A stretch of 64,000 bases of DNA. It comes from Malachius bipustulatus (taxonomy: Eukaryota > Arthropoda > Insecta > Coleoptera > Melyridae). This document shows positions 34,560 to 43,337 of this stretch, piece by piece; within the stretch, counting starts at the first letter, position 1; every line of letters starts with the position of its first letter. Under the pieces are notes generated by a model, which saw only the letters and a list, made by a program, of their open reading frames with translations, was not told where the DNA came from and searched no databases. Where the stretch lies: assembly GCA_910589415.1 (NCBI GenBank), contig OU342630.1:77496186-77560185 (forward strand). Direction: 5' to 3'. The position numbers were made by a program, and so were the translations under genes.

Positions 34560-35920
34560 AAAAAACAAATTTTAATAACAATAGTTTTTTATTAATTGGA
34601 GTGCTTGGAACAACTTCCAGTACCGAGTACTGACTGCGCACGCTTGGATTCTGAGAAATGTCAGTTATCGTTCCTATTCGCAGCTTTGCTCTGTTTATCA
34701 AATTTACAGCTTTTGATTGGTCCACGAGCGGGTATTATGAACTATAATTCAATAGCTGCGAATAATAACCTTCATAATTCAACCAAAAAGCTTTAATAAT
34801 TGGAATTTTATTTAATAAGACAAGAAATAAAAAAATATGTTATTGATCTTGCGGATCTAAAGACTATGTACTTTGAATGATCTTTAATTTTTACTTAAAA
34901 AATTAAGATCAATTGCATGACGGATGGTTTTAGATTGTAAAATCGTAGTTATTATCATAAACACATAAAACATTACATCAGAATGTGGGGGATCATTAAA
35001 AAATTAGGTACAAGAACAGCAGACAGATGTCCAGGTTAATTGAAAATTCGCGTAGTTGTCGATATGATTCTTTTGTAAGCCAAAATTTAGAGAGGCACAG
35101 TACTCGTATTCCTTCGTTATTATACCTACACGGTTGTTATTATCTGCGTTTCATATGCATTGCAAAATGTTTAATCTGGGTAATCTGATAAACTGTTATA
35201 GTCGTATCGTATGCTTATAAGTAGCTTTCTCTAGAAAAACTATACTCAGAGCAGCGTAGAGCCCCAATATAAACTTCGCCGTTAACAGGTTTGCTATAGA
35301 TTGCTTACCTACCTATTTTTTCTTAATAACTCCTATAGGTAAGCGTGGCTAAATAGTTATGGAGATATTAATAGCAAACTTAAACTGTCATTAAACCGTT
35401 AAGTTCCGGCAACTCTAATCCTTATTACATATTTGCTTTTAAATCCCATATTTGCACACCATTTTTATCATCCTATATAACACAATTCTCTAAATGAAAT
35501 GTAGCATTAACCAGAGTTTTTCAAGAGAATTATTGCAGTTGCTATGTTGCTAAGCTGTTTTATTTATAAGTATTTATGACAAATATTTGTCTTCCTTATT
35601 ACCCAAATCCAAAAAACCTTCTTGCGCATCAATCGCCTATAAATAGTGCATTTTTATGCTTTATTTTCACGCCATTTTCGGAAGAGACTTTCTGAAATTT
35701 TTCGTGGTCATATCATTTTAGCGTAGTTAGTGTTTACCTACTGTGAAAATTCCATTCAATTCCTTTGAAAATGCGGCCTTTTATGGACATAGAAAATTAG
35801 AAATTTTAACTGATTTCCTACCTACACCACTGGCAAACTAATAACTAAAACTTTACTTTTTTGGCACAAGTATATAATTTGGAATAAGTTCTTTTCATTC
35901 TGGTAATTTGATGGAAAAAT
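34560..35920. other. A+T-rich spacer with a small inverted repeat
   Basis: A small imperfect inverted repeat spans 35283-35405 (CGTTAACAGGTTTGCTAT... with GCTTACCTA / TAGGTAAGC at its centre). Nothing else recognised. Confidence 0.4.
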
Positions 35921-36370
35921 ATATTTACGCACAATTGAATCAAAATTGGTTGTTTACGTCTTAGTTACCATGGCGGAAACTATGACTTTACGACTAGCGG
36001 GCCGTAAAGTAGAGAAAAAGCCCGGCGGGCCGTAAAGTAGACAAAAAGCCCGCTGATTATGAAATAATGTATGCTTTGTTGTTTGAACTGTTATCTTTAT
36101 TTATTAATAGGTACATACTTTGGGATTATATTATAAATATACTTAATTAATTATTTGTAATATTAAAAACACAGTTGGAAACATTCTGGAAAGTAATTCC
36201 ATCAACCAGAAGTCGCTTCTGAAAAATGTCTCATTGCGAAATTAATACAAGTTGACTTATCGATTATATTAATTGTTCAACGTCAAACGCTGCTGTCAAA
36301 TAATTAATTTTAAACGAACGTCAAAAATTATTATTTTATAGGGTAAATGTGCCCAAGTCCAGCCAGGTCT

Positions 36371-37045
36371 AGTAGTCAGCCACTGGTGGTTAAAAAGCAT
36401 TGTAATAGAGTACCCACTCAATAATTTGTTCATTATTTGCTTGTATAATATTCAGCTACATTTCCCGCCATATCTGTAAAATTTTACGTATTATATCCTA
36501 AAAAGTTTATTTTGTGTGAACTTGTTAGTGTGCTGCCTTACAGTGGCTGAGATTTAGTACGAGAATCTTGTTATTTGGCTTGAGTTCAGACTATTTAATA
36601 ATAAGTCAGGAAGAAGTTATTATATATCCCTGTGATAAAGTAAGTGTTTTCTAACATTAATTATATATTATACTAACTTTTTTTTGCAAGTTATCGAGGT
36701 TAAAATAGTTTGTTTCCATGTATTTGTGGTGGCTGAGAAAAGGTTGCACAAACCATCAAAATACCAATTGCCAGCCAGATGGCTGACTACTGGGTAAGTC
36801 ACCAAATATTCAATTTTAAACCATATTGACTCTGAAATTAGAGACGTTTATGCACTTGCTTTTCGCATACAAGAAATGGTGGTTATAGCTTATTTATCCA
36901 GTAGTCAGCCACCTTTTATTGAAAGCTTGCTTAACTGGCTGACATCAGGCCAGTATAAGTATACGTTTAGTAGTCAGCCACCATACAGTTTAGTATTTTC
37001 AGGTGGATGACTTTATGACACCGCACGTTCAGTATTCAGCCGTCC
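36371..37045. repeat. Left subterminal motif array, AGTAGTCAGCCAC
   Basis: Copies or near-copies of AGTAGTCAGCCACC or its complement at 36371, 36728, 36779, 36899, 36936, 36969 and 37031. Repeated subterminal words of this kind are typical transposase-binding sites. Confidence 0.75.
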
Positions 37046-37078
37046 TAAGTGTAATTTAATTTTTAAGTTTTAAGGATA

Positions 37079-37660
37079 ATGGGACGCTACAAGAGTCATG
37101 CAGTTCATAAGCATCCTGAAGAAGCACTTTCTAAAGCCTTGCAAGCAATTCGTGAAGATAACATGGGCATCAGGGAAGCAAGCCGGACATACGGTGTACC
37201 GCATGGTACCATACAAGATAGACTTCATGGTCGCGTTAAGGAGGCCCCCCGTAAAATGGGTCCTGCTACAATTTTGTCAACCAGTGAAGAATCTGATTTG
37301 GAAAAATGGTTAATTGATTTGGCAAAATGTGGGTTTCCACAGAAGAAAAATAATTTATTTAATAGTGTTCAAAAAATAGTTGCAGCAAAAGGCAAGACAA
37401 CTCCATTTAAACACAACAGACCAGGAGAAAAATGGTATCGAAGTTTTATTAAAAGACATTCAACCCTAGCTTTACGCGAAACTGAAGGACTTACGAAAGC
37501 AAGAAGCATAATAACAGAAGAATCGATAAGGAAATGGTTCCGCGAATTAGAACAATTTCTCAAAGAAATTGAGCCTGAACTGTATAACATCAACTCAAAG
37601 GAAAGTGAACCTCAAAATAATACTACAATAACTAAGATAGATAATGAGGATACAAGTTAA
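37079..37660 (+). CDS. Pogo-like DNA-binding protein (psq-type HTH + CENP-B-type HTH), 193 aa, no DDE domain
   Basis: An ATG at 37079 opens MGRYKSHAVHKHPEEALSKA. Residues 14-52 form a psq/CENP-B N-terminal helix-turn-helix (IREASRTYGVPHGTIQDRLH), and about 78-165 the second, CENPB-type helix-turn-helix (WLIDLAKCGFPQ, RPGEKWYRSFIKRHSTLALR, SIRKWFRELEQFL). These are the two DNA-binding modules of pogo transposases, and would recognise the element ends. The DDE nuclease normally following is absent: after residue 175 the protein goes straight into a low-complexity N/T/E-rich linker and stops at 37660. The linker continues in frame after that stop (VVKPKKNKYEES...), showing an internal deletion plus a nonsense codon. 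It could still make a DNA-binding-only protein. It is located 740 bp inside the left end. Confidence 0.75.
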   Translation: MGRYKSHAVHKHPEEALSKALQAIREDNMGIREASRTYGVPHGTIQDRLHGRVKEAPRKMGPATILSTSEESDLEKWLIDLAKCGFPQKKNNLFNSVQKIVAAKGKTTPFKHNRPGEKWYRSFIKRHSTLALRETEGLTKARSIITEESIRKWFRELEQFLKEIEPELYNINSKESEPQNNTTITKIDNEDTS

Positions 37661-37918
37661 GATAACATTAACCCTGTTGAACAAAAAACGGTGGTTAAAC
37701 CAAAAAAAAATAAATATGAAGAATCTGAAACAAATTACCTTGAACCAAACAAAATTATGAGATCTTCAACTGGAAATAACCAAAATATAAATGAAACCGG
37801 GTTGAGAACATTAAATACCAAAATACGCATTTTGCAGAATATTACTATACTGAAGTTTCAGAATAGTAGGCACTAAGTTCTCGGAAGTGGTCGTGACGTA
37901 TAAGCGCTCAGTTGGAGC

Positions 37919-40178
37919 ATTCAGTGGCGGACGCAAAATATCAAAATAGGTTCAGACAATAATGAATTTATTGAGAAATATAATTGTAAACTTCCAAATA
38001 ATATAGCATATAGTAAATAATATAGCATATAGCAAAAATAAAAATAGCAAAGAAAATAGGAAAAAAATAGTACCTTAGTCATCGTCAGAAGAAAAATCGT
38101 CGGATGATGGACAACTATCCCGATCACCGTTATCGTTCAAGTTGATAATTAATGGCTCAACCGAAACATCAACTATTGTGTCTAGATCCCACATTCTGTC
38201 TTCTTCTTTTGTAGTATGTCGGATGCAGTTTCTCCATGTTTCAGCCGTCACATCTCCTATTGCAGTAGCTAGCAGGCGTTTCACTTCATCCATCTTGAAG
38301 GTCACGTTTTGTTTCGCCACTTGGTTTTTTATTTGAGCCCAAATAAGTTCTATAGGATTCAGTTCACAGTGGTAAGGAGGGAGGCGGTGTACAATGATGT
38401 TGCACTCGCGAGCCAATTCGTCGACAGCATATCTCTTAAAATGAGGTATTTGTGCCCTTGCGATGTTTAATAGTTGCACTTTTAACATGTTGTCATCAAA
38501 TGGTATATTTCTTTGAGCCAGCCAGTTAATGATGTCACCTTTTCGCCATGCAGTTGTTGGCGATGGCTCCAATCGTCGACTATGGTAGGAAGCATTGTCC
38601 ATTACCACGACCGAATTTGGCTCAAGGCTTGGTAAAATTTTTAAAAACCAGCTTTCGAATTTTTCCGCATCCATTTCCTCATGGTAGTCACTAGTTTTCT
38701 TCGATTCGAAAAGTAGCAATCCGTTTTCCAAAAAACCCGAATCACTACCTATGTGAGTTATTATGAGCCTCCGCCCCTTGCCCGCTGGCGCTTTTAGTCC
38801 TGTGGAAAAACCTTCAAAAAAAGCTTGTCGACGGCTTGTTATTTCCAAATCTTGCCAAATTTTCGAAACAGTATGACCTTGATTCAGCCAAGTTTCGTCT
38901 AAGAAATATATTTTCTTCCCTTCACGACGATACTCTCGAATTTTTTGTAAATAATTTCTCCGCCACAAAATTATTTCTTCTCTTTCTATAAGAAGACTTT
39001 TTCTCTGCCTTTTCATATGCCTTATGTTCATTTGTCTTAATGTCCGCAATAAGACACGTCGCGATATTTTCGGCATTGCGTCATCCGAATTGATTTCGGC
39101 AGCGATTGCTTTTAATGTTGGAATTTCATTTCGGAAAAAGAACGAATGAAATTTTCTCCGAACGGCGTATTTTATGTCATCATCAATGTCAATGCGTTTT
39201 CTCCCCCTTGTTTCAATATTTTCAGCTACCTTTTCTGTTCCGCCTTTGGACTCTTTGAAAGTTTTCAAGATTCGGTGTACACTCCTAGTTGACACTTTGG
39301 TTAAATCACTACACAAAGCAACTACATCGTTTACCAACATACTTTGATTCCTTTCACGGAGTCCACAATACACGTTGTATATAATAGTTTTTTCTCCTGT
39401 AGATAAATTCGTACGACGACGTTTACTTTGGCTGCTCTCGCCTTCCATATTGCTCACAACTTTAAATTTAAACAGTATTTCACTTCGGCACTCAAAGAAG
39501 CTTGCTTCTTTCCCGTTTACACCACAGTGAGAACTGAGAAATAAGATTCAGACAGGAAATCTGATGAGCGACCCTTAAAGCAACCAAGCTATCCCCACTA
39601 ATTATGCACTTTATTGTCGACCGGGTATGGGTTTTTCCGGGATGGTAATTCCGTAAATTTCTTATAGTTAAACTTTTTCTGTATCCTGGAACTCAGTTCA
39701 TTCCCAAAACAGGAATCATTATTGTATTATTATTTTACCAAATAATTAACTAATAACTAATTATTAACAAATTAGTAAGATATTGATTTTTTCTAGCTTG
39801 TATTTCTTAATTACTTCACAGATTGTCTATGAACAATATGAAATATTCAAAATTTTGTTGTTCCCGAGAGTCGAGAATCTTCTTCCCCCGGTAATATTAA
39901 TTTTTCTTTTCTGACAACCAGAAAACAGAAAGAGAAAAATATACAAGTCCCGATCGACATCCAATAACAGCCCAAAACAAACAACTTTTCTTTTTGTTCA
40001 GGTTATTCCACTGCCGCGAATTCTTTTTCATTCATTTTCATGCGTTTTTTAATTTTTGTGATGCTTCAATAATTCAGCAAATATAAACATAAAAATAAAA
40101 TATTAAGGATTTAAAGGAGCGATAAATGTTATATTGCAGCCCCTCACGAAAATAGCATGAACGATACGCCACTGAATA
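37919..40178 (-). mobile_element. IS630-Tc1-mariner transposon of DD82E type (CAGTGGCG ends)
   Basis: ATTCAGTGGCG (from about 37919) and its complement CGCCACTGAAT (ending about 40178) bound a 2.26-kb unit holding one long gene on the minus strand. The flanking dinucleotides are CA on the left and TA on the right if the ends are TTCAGTGGCG, so a TA duplication with one substitution is possible but not proven. The reading frame is unbroken, so this is the youngest member of the nested stack and may be, or recently was, autonomous. Confidence 0.65.
38075..39457 (-). CDS. IS630-Tc1-mariner transposase, DD82E catalytic triad, 460 aa
   Basis: The frame starts at an ATG (39455-39457) and runs 460 codons uninterrupted. 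Residues about 15-80 form a helix-turn-helix (TGEKTIIYNVYCGLRERNQS ... STRSVHRILKTFKES) and a second DNA-binding/linker part (GRKRIDIDDDIKYAVR, PTLKAIAAEINSD, ISRRVLLRTLRQMNI) follows. The DDE_3-type RNase H-fold nuclease has D187 (YFLDETWLN), D287 (VVVMDNASYH) and E370 (CELNPIELIWAQIKN). The 82 residues between the second D and E match the DD82E group of the IS630-Tc1-mariner superfamily (known to me as Sailor), far from the DD34-41 spacing of classical members. An acidic serine tail ends the protein. The gene sits between CAGTGGCG inverted ends. All three catalytic residues are present. Confidence 0.85.
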   Translation of the reverse strand: MSNMEGESSQSKRRRTNLSTGEKTIIYNVYCGLRERNQSMLVNDVVALCSDLTKVSTRSVHRILKTFKESKGGTEKVAENIETRGRKRIDIDDDIKYAVRRKFHSFFFRNEIPTLKAIAAEINSDDAMPKISRRVLLRTLRQMNIRHMKRQRKSLLIEREEIILWRRNYLQKIREYRREGKKIYFLDETWLNQGHTVSKIWQDLEITSRRQAFFEGFSTGLKAPAGKGRRLIITHIGSDSGFLENGLLLFESKKTSDYHEEMDAEKFESWFLKILPSLEPNSVVVMDNASYHSRRLEPSPTTAWRKGDIINWLAQRNIPFDDNMLKVQLLNIARAQIPHFKRYAVDELARECNIIVHRLPPYHCELNPIELIWAQIKNQVAKQNVTFKMDEVKRLLATAIGDVTAETWRNCIRHTTKEEDRMWDLDTIVDVSVEPLIINLNDNGDRDSCPSSDDFSSDDD

Positions 40179-40559
40179 CGGAGCTGCCTTGGACGGACTG
40201 GCAGCATGCTCGATATATATCCATCTTACTTTACCTTACAAGTTGGATCTGCTTATCCTTTGTACTTGTTGACACTGCTGTAATGTTGCCATATATTATA
40301 TTTTAAGGGACCGAACCTCATTGAAATTCTACATCTTTTGCTATTAAATATCGATGTTGTGAAATTATTATAGCAGAAAAATTACTCAACAAATAAAACA
40401 CAGTATTTTTTATCCTACAACCATTTACCTGCATGTGAATGATAAAAATACAAAATGATAAAACACCAAGAATTAAAAGCTGGCAACAATGTGTTTACTT
40501 TAAGTCCGTAATATTTCTAAGAACTTAGTGCCTACTATTCTGAAACTTCAGTATATACC

Positions 40560-41140
40560 AATTTGTACTACAGAGAATGTGTTAGAAGTAAATAAAAACA
40601 AGGACACTATCCAAAATCATCTATTTTTTCCAGCTCCTATCCTGGAAGGAAAGAGAAAAATTCAGGATCGACTACCAGCTGCAATTTCTTCGGATGCAGC
40701 AAAAATTGGAGATCAAACAGAAAGCTGAAAGAGAAAAAGAGTACTAAGCAAAAAAATCAAACTGCTTCAAAGAAGAACAGAACAGCGATGATGCTAATCA
40801 GAATGTTGCGACCACTTCATCAGCTTCAAGTGAGCGGGAAAAACCTTGTGAAGATAAACAAGAAAACTATGAAAACCAGATTTTTGACAGCAATAGTACC
40901 AAAAGTACACCTACAATGGATGAGCAGTTGAAAGTCACTAAACTGAGGGAAAATGTGCAGCCTGTGATTTTTATCTGGATAGCGACATAGATAATAACTT
41001 AAAAAATATAGGATGTGACACTTGTTCTAAATGATACATACCATTTAGAATGTTCAAGCTTTCAAGGATGTAATTACGATGACATTCTGGAGGAAGAATT
41101 TGTTTGCTCGGCTTGTGTAAGAAAAAAGAACGAGAAATAA
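40560..41140 (+). pseudogene. C-terminal part of the pogo-like transposase with a PHD-like zinc finger
   Basis: After the nested insertion the pogo reading resumes: FFPAPILEGKRKIQDRLPAA and ISSDA (pogo C-terminal linker), a lysine/glutamate-rich coiled region, then, from 40954, a cysteine-rich module CAACDFYLDSDIDNN, IGCDTCSK, HLECSSFQGC and EEEFVCSACVRKKNEK ending with TAA at 41138-41140. The C-x2-C...C-x2-C...H-x2-C...C-x2-C order is that of a PHD finger, often appended to insect pogo-like transposases. Damage: a nonsense TGA replaces the expected tryptophan after CSK, with a frame shift just before HLEC, and other stops upstream. Confidence 0.65.
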
Positions 41141-41350
41141 AATATCTAATGTAATGTCATGTACCTAGAGGTACATATTGATATTGATTGCTTCAATATT
41201 TTAATAAATGTTTCACTTTATACCTATTAATAATTAAAAAGTTCTTGAAAAACGTCTTATATCTAAGCGGGTAGGTATAGATACGAATTTATTGCTTAAC
41301 CTACCTAGGTAGGTACCTATTTCCCAACTAACTACCTACTTTCTTGAGTT

Positions 41351-41599
41351 GTGGCTGACAACCAGATCAGTGCTGGCTGACATAAGGTTTTTGGTGGCTG
41401 AATATAGGACTTTTAGGGATTTTTCTATAAATTTGTTTATTGTGTTTACACATTTAAACCTACATTGTAAAATTGTTAAAAATTCAAAAAATAAATTAGT
41501 CAGGTCATACTTAAAAATAAAATTGCTCTTACATTTACAATCCTAGTTTTATTAACTTAACGCCGAAATTAAATTATACTGAAAGTGGCTGACTACTGG
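41351..41599. repeat. Right subterminal motif array, TGGCTGACTACT
   Basis: GTGGCTGACAACCA (41351), TGGCTGACAT (41374), GGTGGCTGAATAT (41393) and AGTGGCTGACTACTGG (41584-41599) repeat the left-end motif in opposite overall orientation. Confidence 0.75.
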
Positions 41600-41661
41600 C
41601 GCATTTACCCTATTAGGAATATTATTTTTATTGTTTTGATGCAATTGTGCGTAAAACGTTG

Positions 41662-41782
41662 TACGTACCTCTGCCCGAAGGAAAGATTACGCCCTTAGCC
41701 GAATAAAGGCCCTCCGCTGGCGCGTCGGGCCTCAAACTTCGTCCGCGGGCGTAATCTTCTTCCTTCGGCCCTCTGTACGTAA
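41662..41782. repeat. G+C-rich 120-bp hairpin
   Basis: The left arm (41662-41694: TACGTACCTCTGCCCGAAGG then AAAGATTACGCCC) pairs with the right arm (41748-41782: GGGCGTAATCTTCTTCC then TTCGGCCCTCTGTACGTA). A second, inner hairpin AGGCCC...GGGCCT lies at 41707-41732. Its base composition is unlike anything else nearby. It sits exactly between the TTTACGCACAATTG element and the DIRS element. Confidence 0.75.
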
Positions 41783-41792
41783 ATAACTATTA

Positions 41793-41935
41793 TATGTCGT
41801 GTCGCCGCTCTCCGATTTACAGGTGGTAGTAACAGGTTTTGGGTGCACACATTCCACGTATTTTAAAGAAACTCCCCCACTCTGGTCCCTGGCCCTTCGG
41901 AACGTCCATCACTGGTCCTCTAATAGCCATTACAG
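41793..41935 (+). repeat. DIRS left inverted terminal repeat
   Basis: ATTATATGTCGTGTCGCCGC then a segment ending CTAATAGCCATTACAG is the inverted copy of 47488-47637 (CTGTAATGGCTATTAGAGGA ... GAGCGGCGACACTCATATAA). The outermost 35 bases differ slightly between the ends, as in DIRS elements; both outer versions are represented in the internal complementary region. Confidence 0.9.
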
Positions 41936-41999
41936 TTTTTGTGTGCACACAGTTAAGACGTGTAACGTGTAAGTGATTGTGAGTTGAAAGAGTGACACG

Positions 42000-42070
42000 A
42001 TGGAATCAAGGAAGTTATCAAAGAAAAGGAAATTAAAAAAAGCTATTAGAAAGTCTGCTTGAAAGTTCGA
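42000..42070 (+). CDS. DIRS gag, probable exon 1 (one-base frameshift in an A run)
   Basis: An ATG at 42000 begins MESRKLSKKRKLKK. After a run of seven A (42035-42041) the ATG frame stops, but the adjacent frame gives LLESLLESSS up to a consensus donor GTAAGT at 42071. Exon 1 in that frame ends in phase 1, which fits the acceptor at 43336-43337 followed by GTGAGTCAG (ESENFSDQ). A single extra A therefore seems to have broken the start of gag. The splice is inferred from signals and phase only. Confidence 0.5.
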
Positions 42071-42257
42071 GTAAGTACTTTGTTATTATTTTTTGTTGTT
42101 GCCAACAGTAAATTCATCAGAGCGAATCGCACTGATAGGTATATACCAATTATATATTACCTTTTGTTTTTAATGTATTTTCGAGTAAACTCACTGCCTT
42201 CAGTAGTTTATTTATATTTATTCCAATAAATGGAATGATCGACCCTTTTAAGCAATA

Positions 42258-43022
42258 TAACAACATGTTGTTACACCCATTGGTGTTAACCTAAAACATG
42301 TTGGTTCTTCTTTTTGCTTTTATAAACAACTTTCTCTCTATTGGAATTTTGTTTATTTTTATTCCCATCGGAATATTTAATTCATCAACAATGGGTCGCA
42401 GCGGGGGATTGATGTATGAAACAAGACATTAAGATCGACCTTTCAACAAAGCTTAGAACAACATGTTGTTACACCCATTGGTGTTAACCTAAAACATGTT
42501 GGTTCTTCTTTTTGCTTTTATAAACAACTTTCTCTCTATTGGAATTTTGTTTATTTTTATATTCCCATCGGAATATTTAATTCATCAACAATGGGTCGCA
42601 GCGGGGGACTGATGTATGAAACAAGACATTAAGATCGACCTTTCAAGCTTTTAGAACAACACGTTTTACACCCATTGGTGTTAACCTAAAACATGTTGGT
42701 TCTTCTTTTTGCTTCTATAAACAACTTTCTCTCTATTGGAATTTTGTTTATTGTACCTTTCCCATCGGAATAGGTAATTCAATAACAATAGGTCGCAACG
42801 TGGGACTGGTGTATTGAAACAATACATTAAGATCGACCCTTCAAGCTTAGAATAACATGTGTGTTTTACCCATCGGTATAAACTCTTCATGTTTTCCTTG
42901 CTTCTATAAACAACGTTTCTCTCTATTGGAATTTTGTTTATTATACCTTTCCCATCGGAATAGGTAATTTAAATAAAAATAGGTCGCAACGTGGGACTGG
43001 TGTATTGAAACATTACATTATT
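42258..43022 (+). repeat. Four tandem repeats of about 197 bp
   Basis: Units start at about 42260, 42461, 42654 and 42851 with AACAACATGTTGTTACACCC or variants and include CTATTGGAATTTTGTTTAT, CCCATCGGAATA, AATGGGTCGCAGCG and AAGATCGACC. Units 1 and 2 are almost identical; 3 and 4 diverge progressively, so the array probably grew from the left side. Confidence 0.85.
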
Positions 43023-43170
43023 AGCTGCATAATTATCTTATAGGTACTTTTATTTTTTATTCCCATTGGAATAATGTACAACAAAATATTTTTATACATT
43101 TGTTATACCTATATACCTATTTACATTTATATTTTTATAGGTATATATATAATTTCTTATTTTCTTGGAA

Positions 43171-43190
43171 TTATTATTATTATTATTATT
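43171..43190. repeat. (ATT)n microsatellite
   Basis: Six to seven uninterrupted ATT units upstream of the gag acceptor. Confidence 0.8.
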
Positions 43191-43337
43191 TCTCTACCGA
43201 CAAATAACTTTAAAATATTTAGTTTCTCCATAAGAGAAGGAAAAATAGCTATACTACTTATTAGAGTATTTCCACCTTAAACAGAAAAGGTCCGATGTAT
43301 AACGGTATTTTTACCTGTTTGATCTTTTGTATCTTAG

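Larger units (their letters stand above)
37852..40556. mobile_element. Small TIR element inserted in pogo and itself interrupted
   Basis: CTGAAGTTTCAGAATAGTAG continuing GCACTAAGTTCT (37853-37884) recurs inverted at about 40522-40554. TATA/TA flanks both outer ends, as for a Tc1-mariner-type target. Subtracting the CAGTGGCG-bounded insert leaves about 430 bp, so it is a MITE. Alternatively these could be the true outer ends of the transposon encoding the 460-aa protein. Confidence 0.6.
36341..41610 (+). mobile_element. Pogo/CENP-B-like DNA transposon, deleted and interrupted
   Basis: Ends GGGTAAATGTGCC (36341) and GGCGCATTTACCC (ending 41610) form short TIRs flanked by TA on both sides (36339-36340, 41611-41612), the target duplication of the Tc1-mariner-pogo superfamily. 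The element encodes a pogo-like DNA-binding N-terminus, later a C-terminal linker with AAISSDA and a PHD-like zinc finger, but the DDE nuclease is missing. About eleven copies of a TGGCTGACTACT-type motif lie in the two subterminal zones. Another TIR element, itself carrying a DD82E transposon, is inserted in the middle. Confidence 0.85.
35924..41655. mobile_element. Short TIR element (TTTACGCACAATTG ends) split by the pogo-like element
   Basis: TTTACGCACAATTGAATCAAAA at 35924 is matched, apart from one base, by the complement at 41634-41655. Without the pogo insertion (36341-41610) this host element would be about 460 bp. Just inside its left end lies a direct duplication of GCGGGCCGTAAAGTAGA followed by AAAAAGCCCG (about 35997-36053). 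Non-coding. Confidence 0.5.
42071..43337 (+). other. Putative spliceosomal intron in DIRS gag
   Basis: Donor GTAAGT (42071) and acceptor TTTTGTATCTTAG (ending 43337) define a 1.27-kb intron that joins two phase-compatible exons. Most of it is occupied by four tandem repeats. Confidence 0.5.

Noticed and set aside
38142..38336. 64-codon plus-strand frame
   Set aside because: Antisense shadow of the 460-aa transposase.
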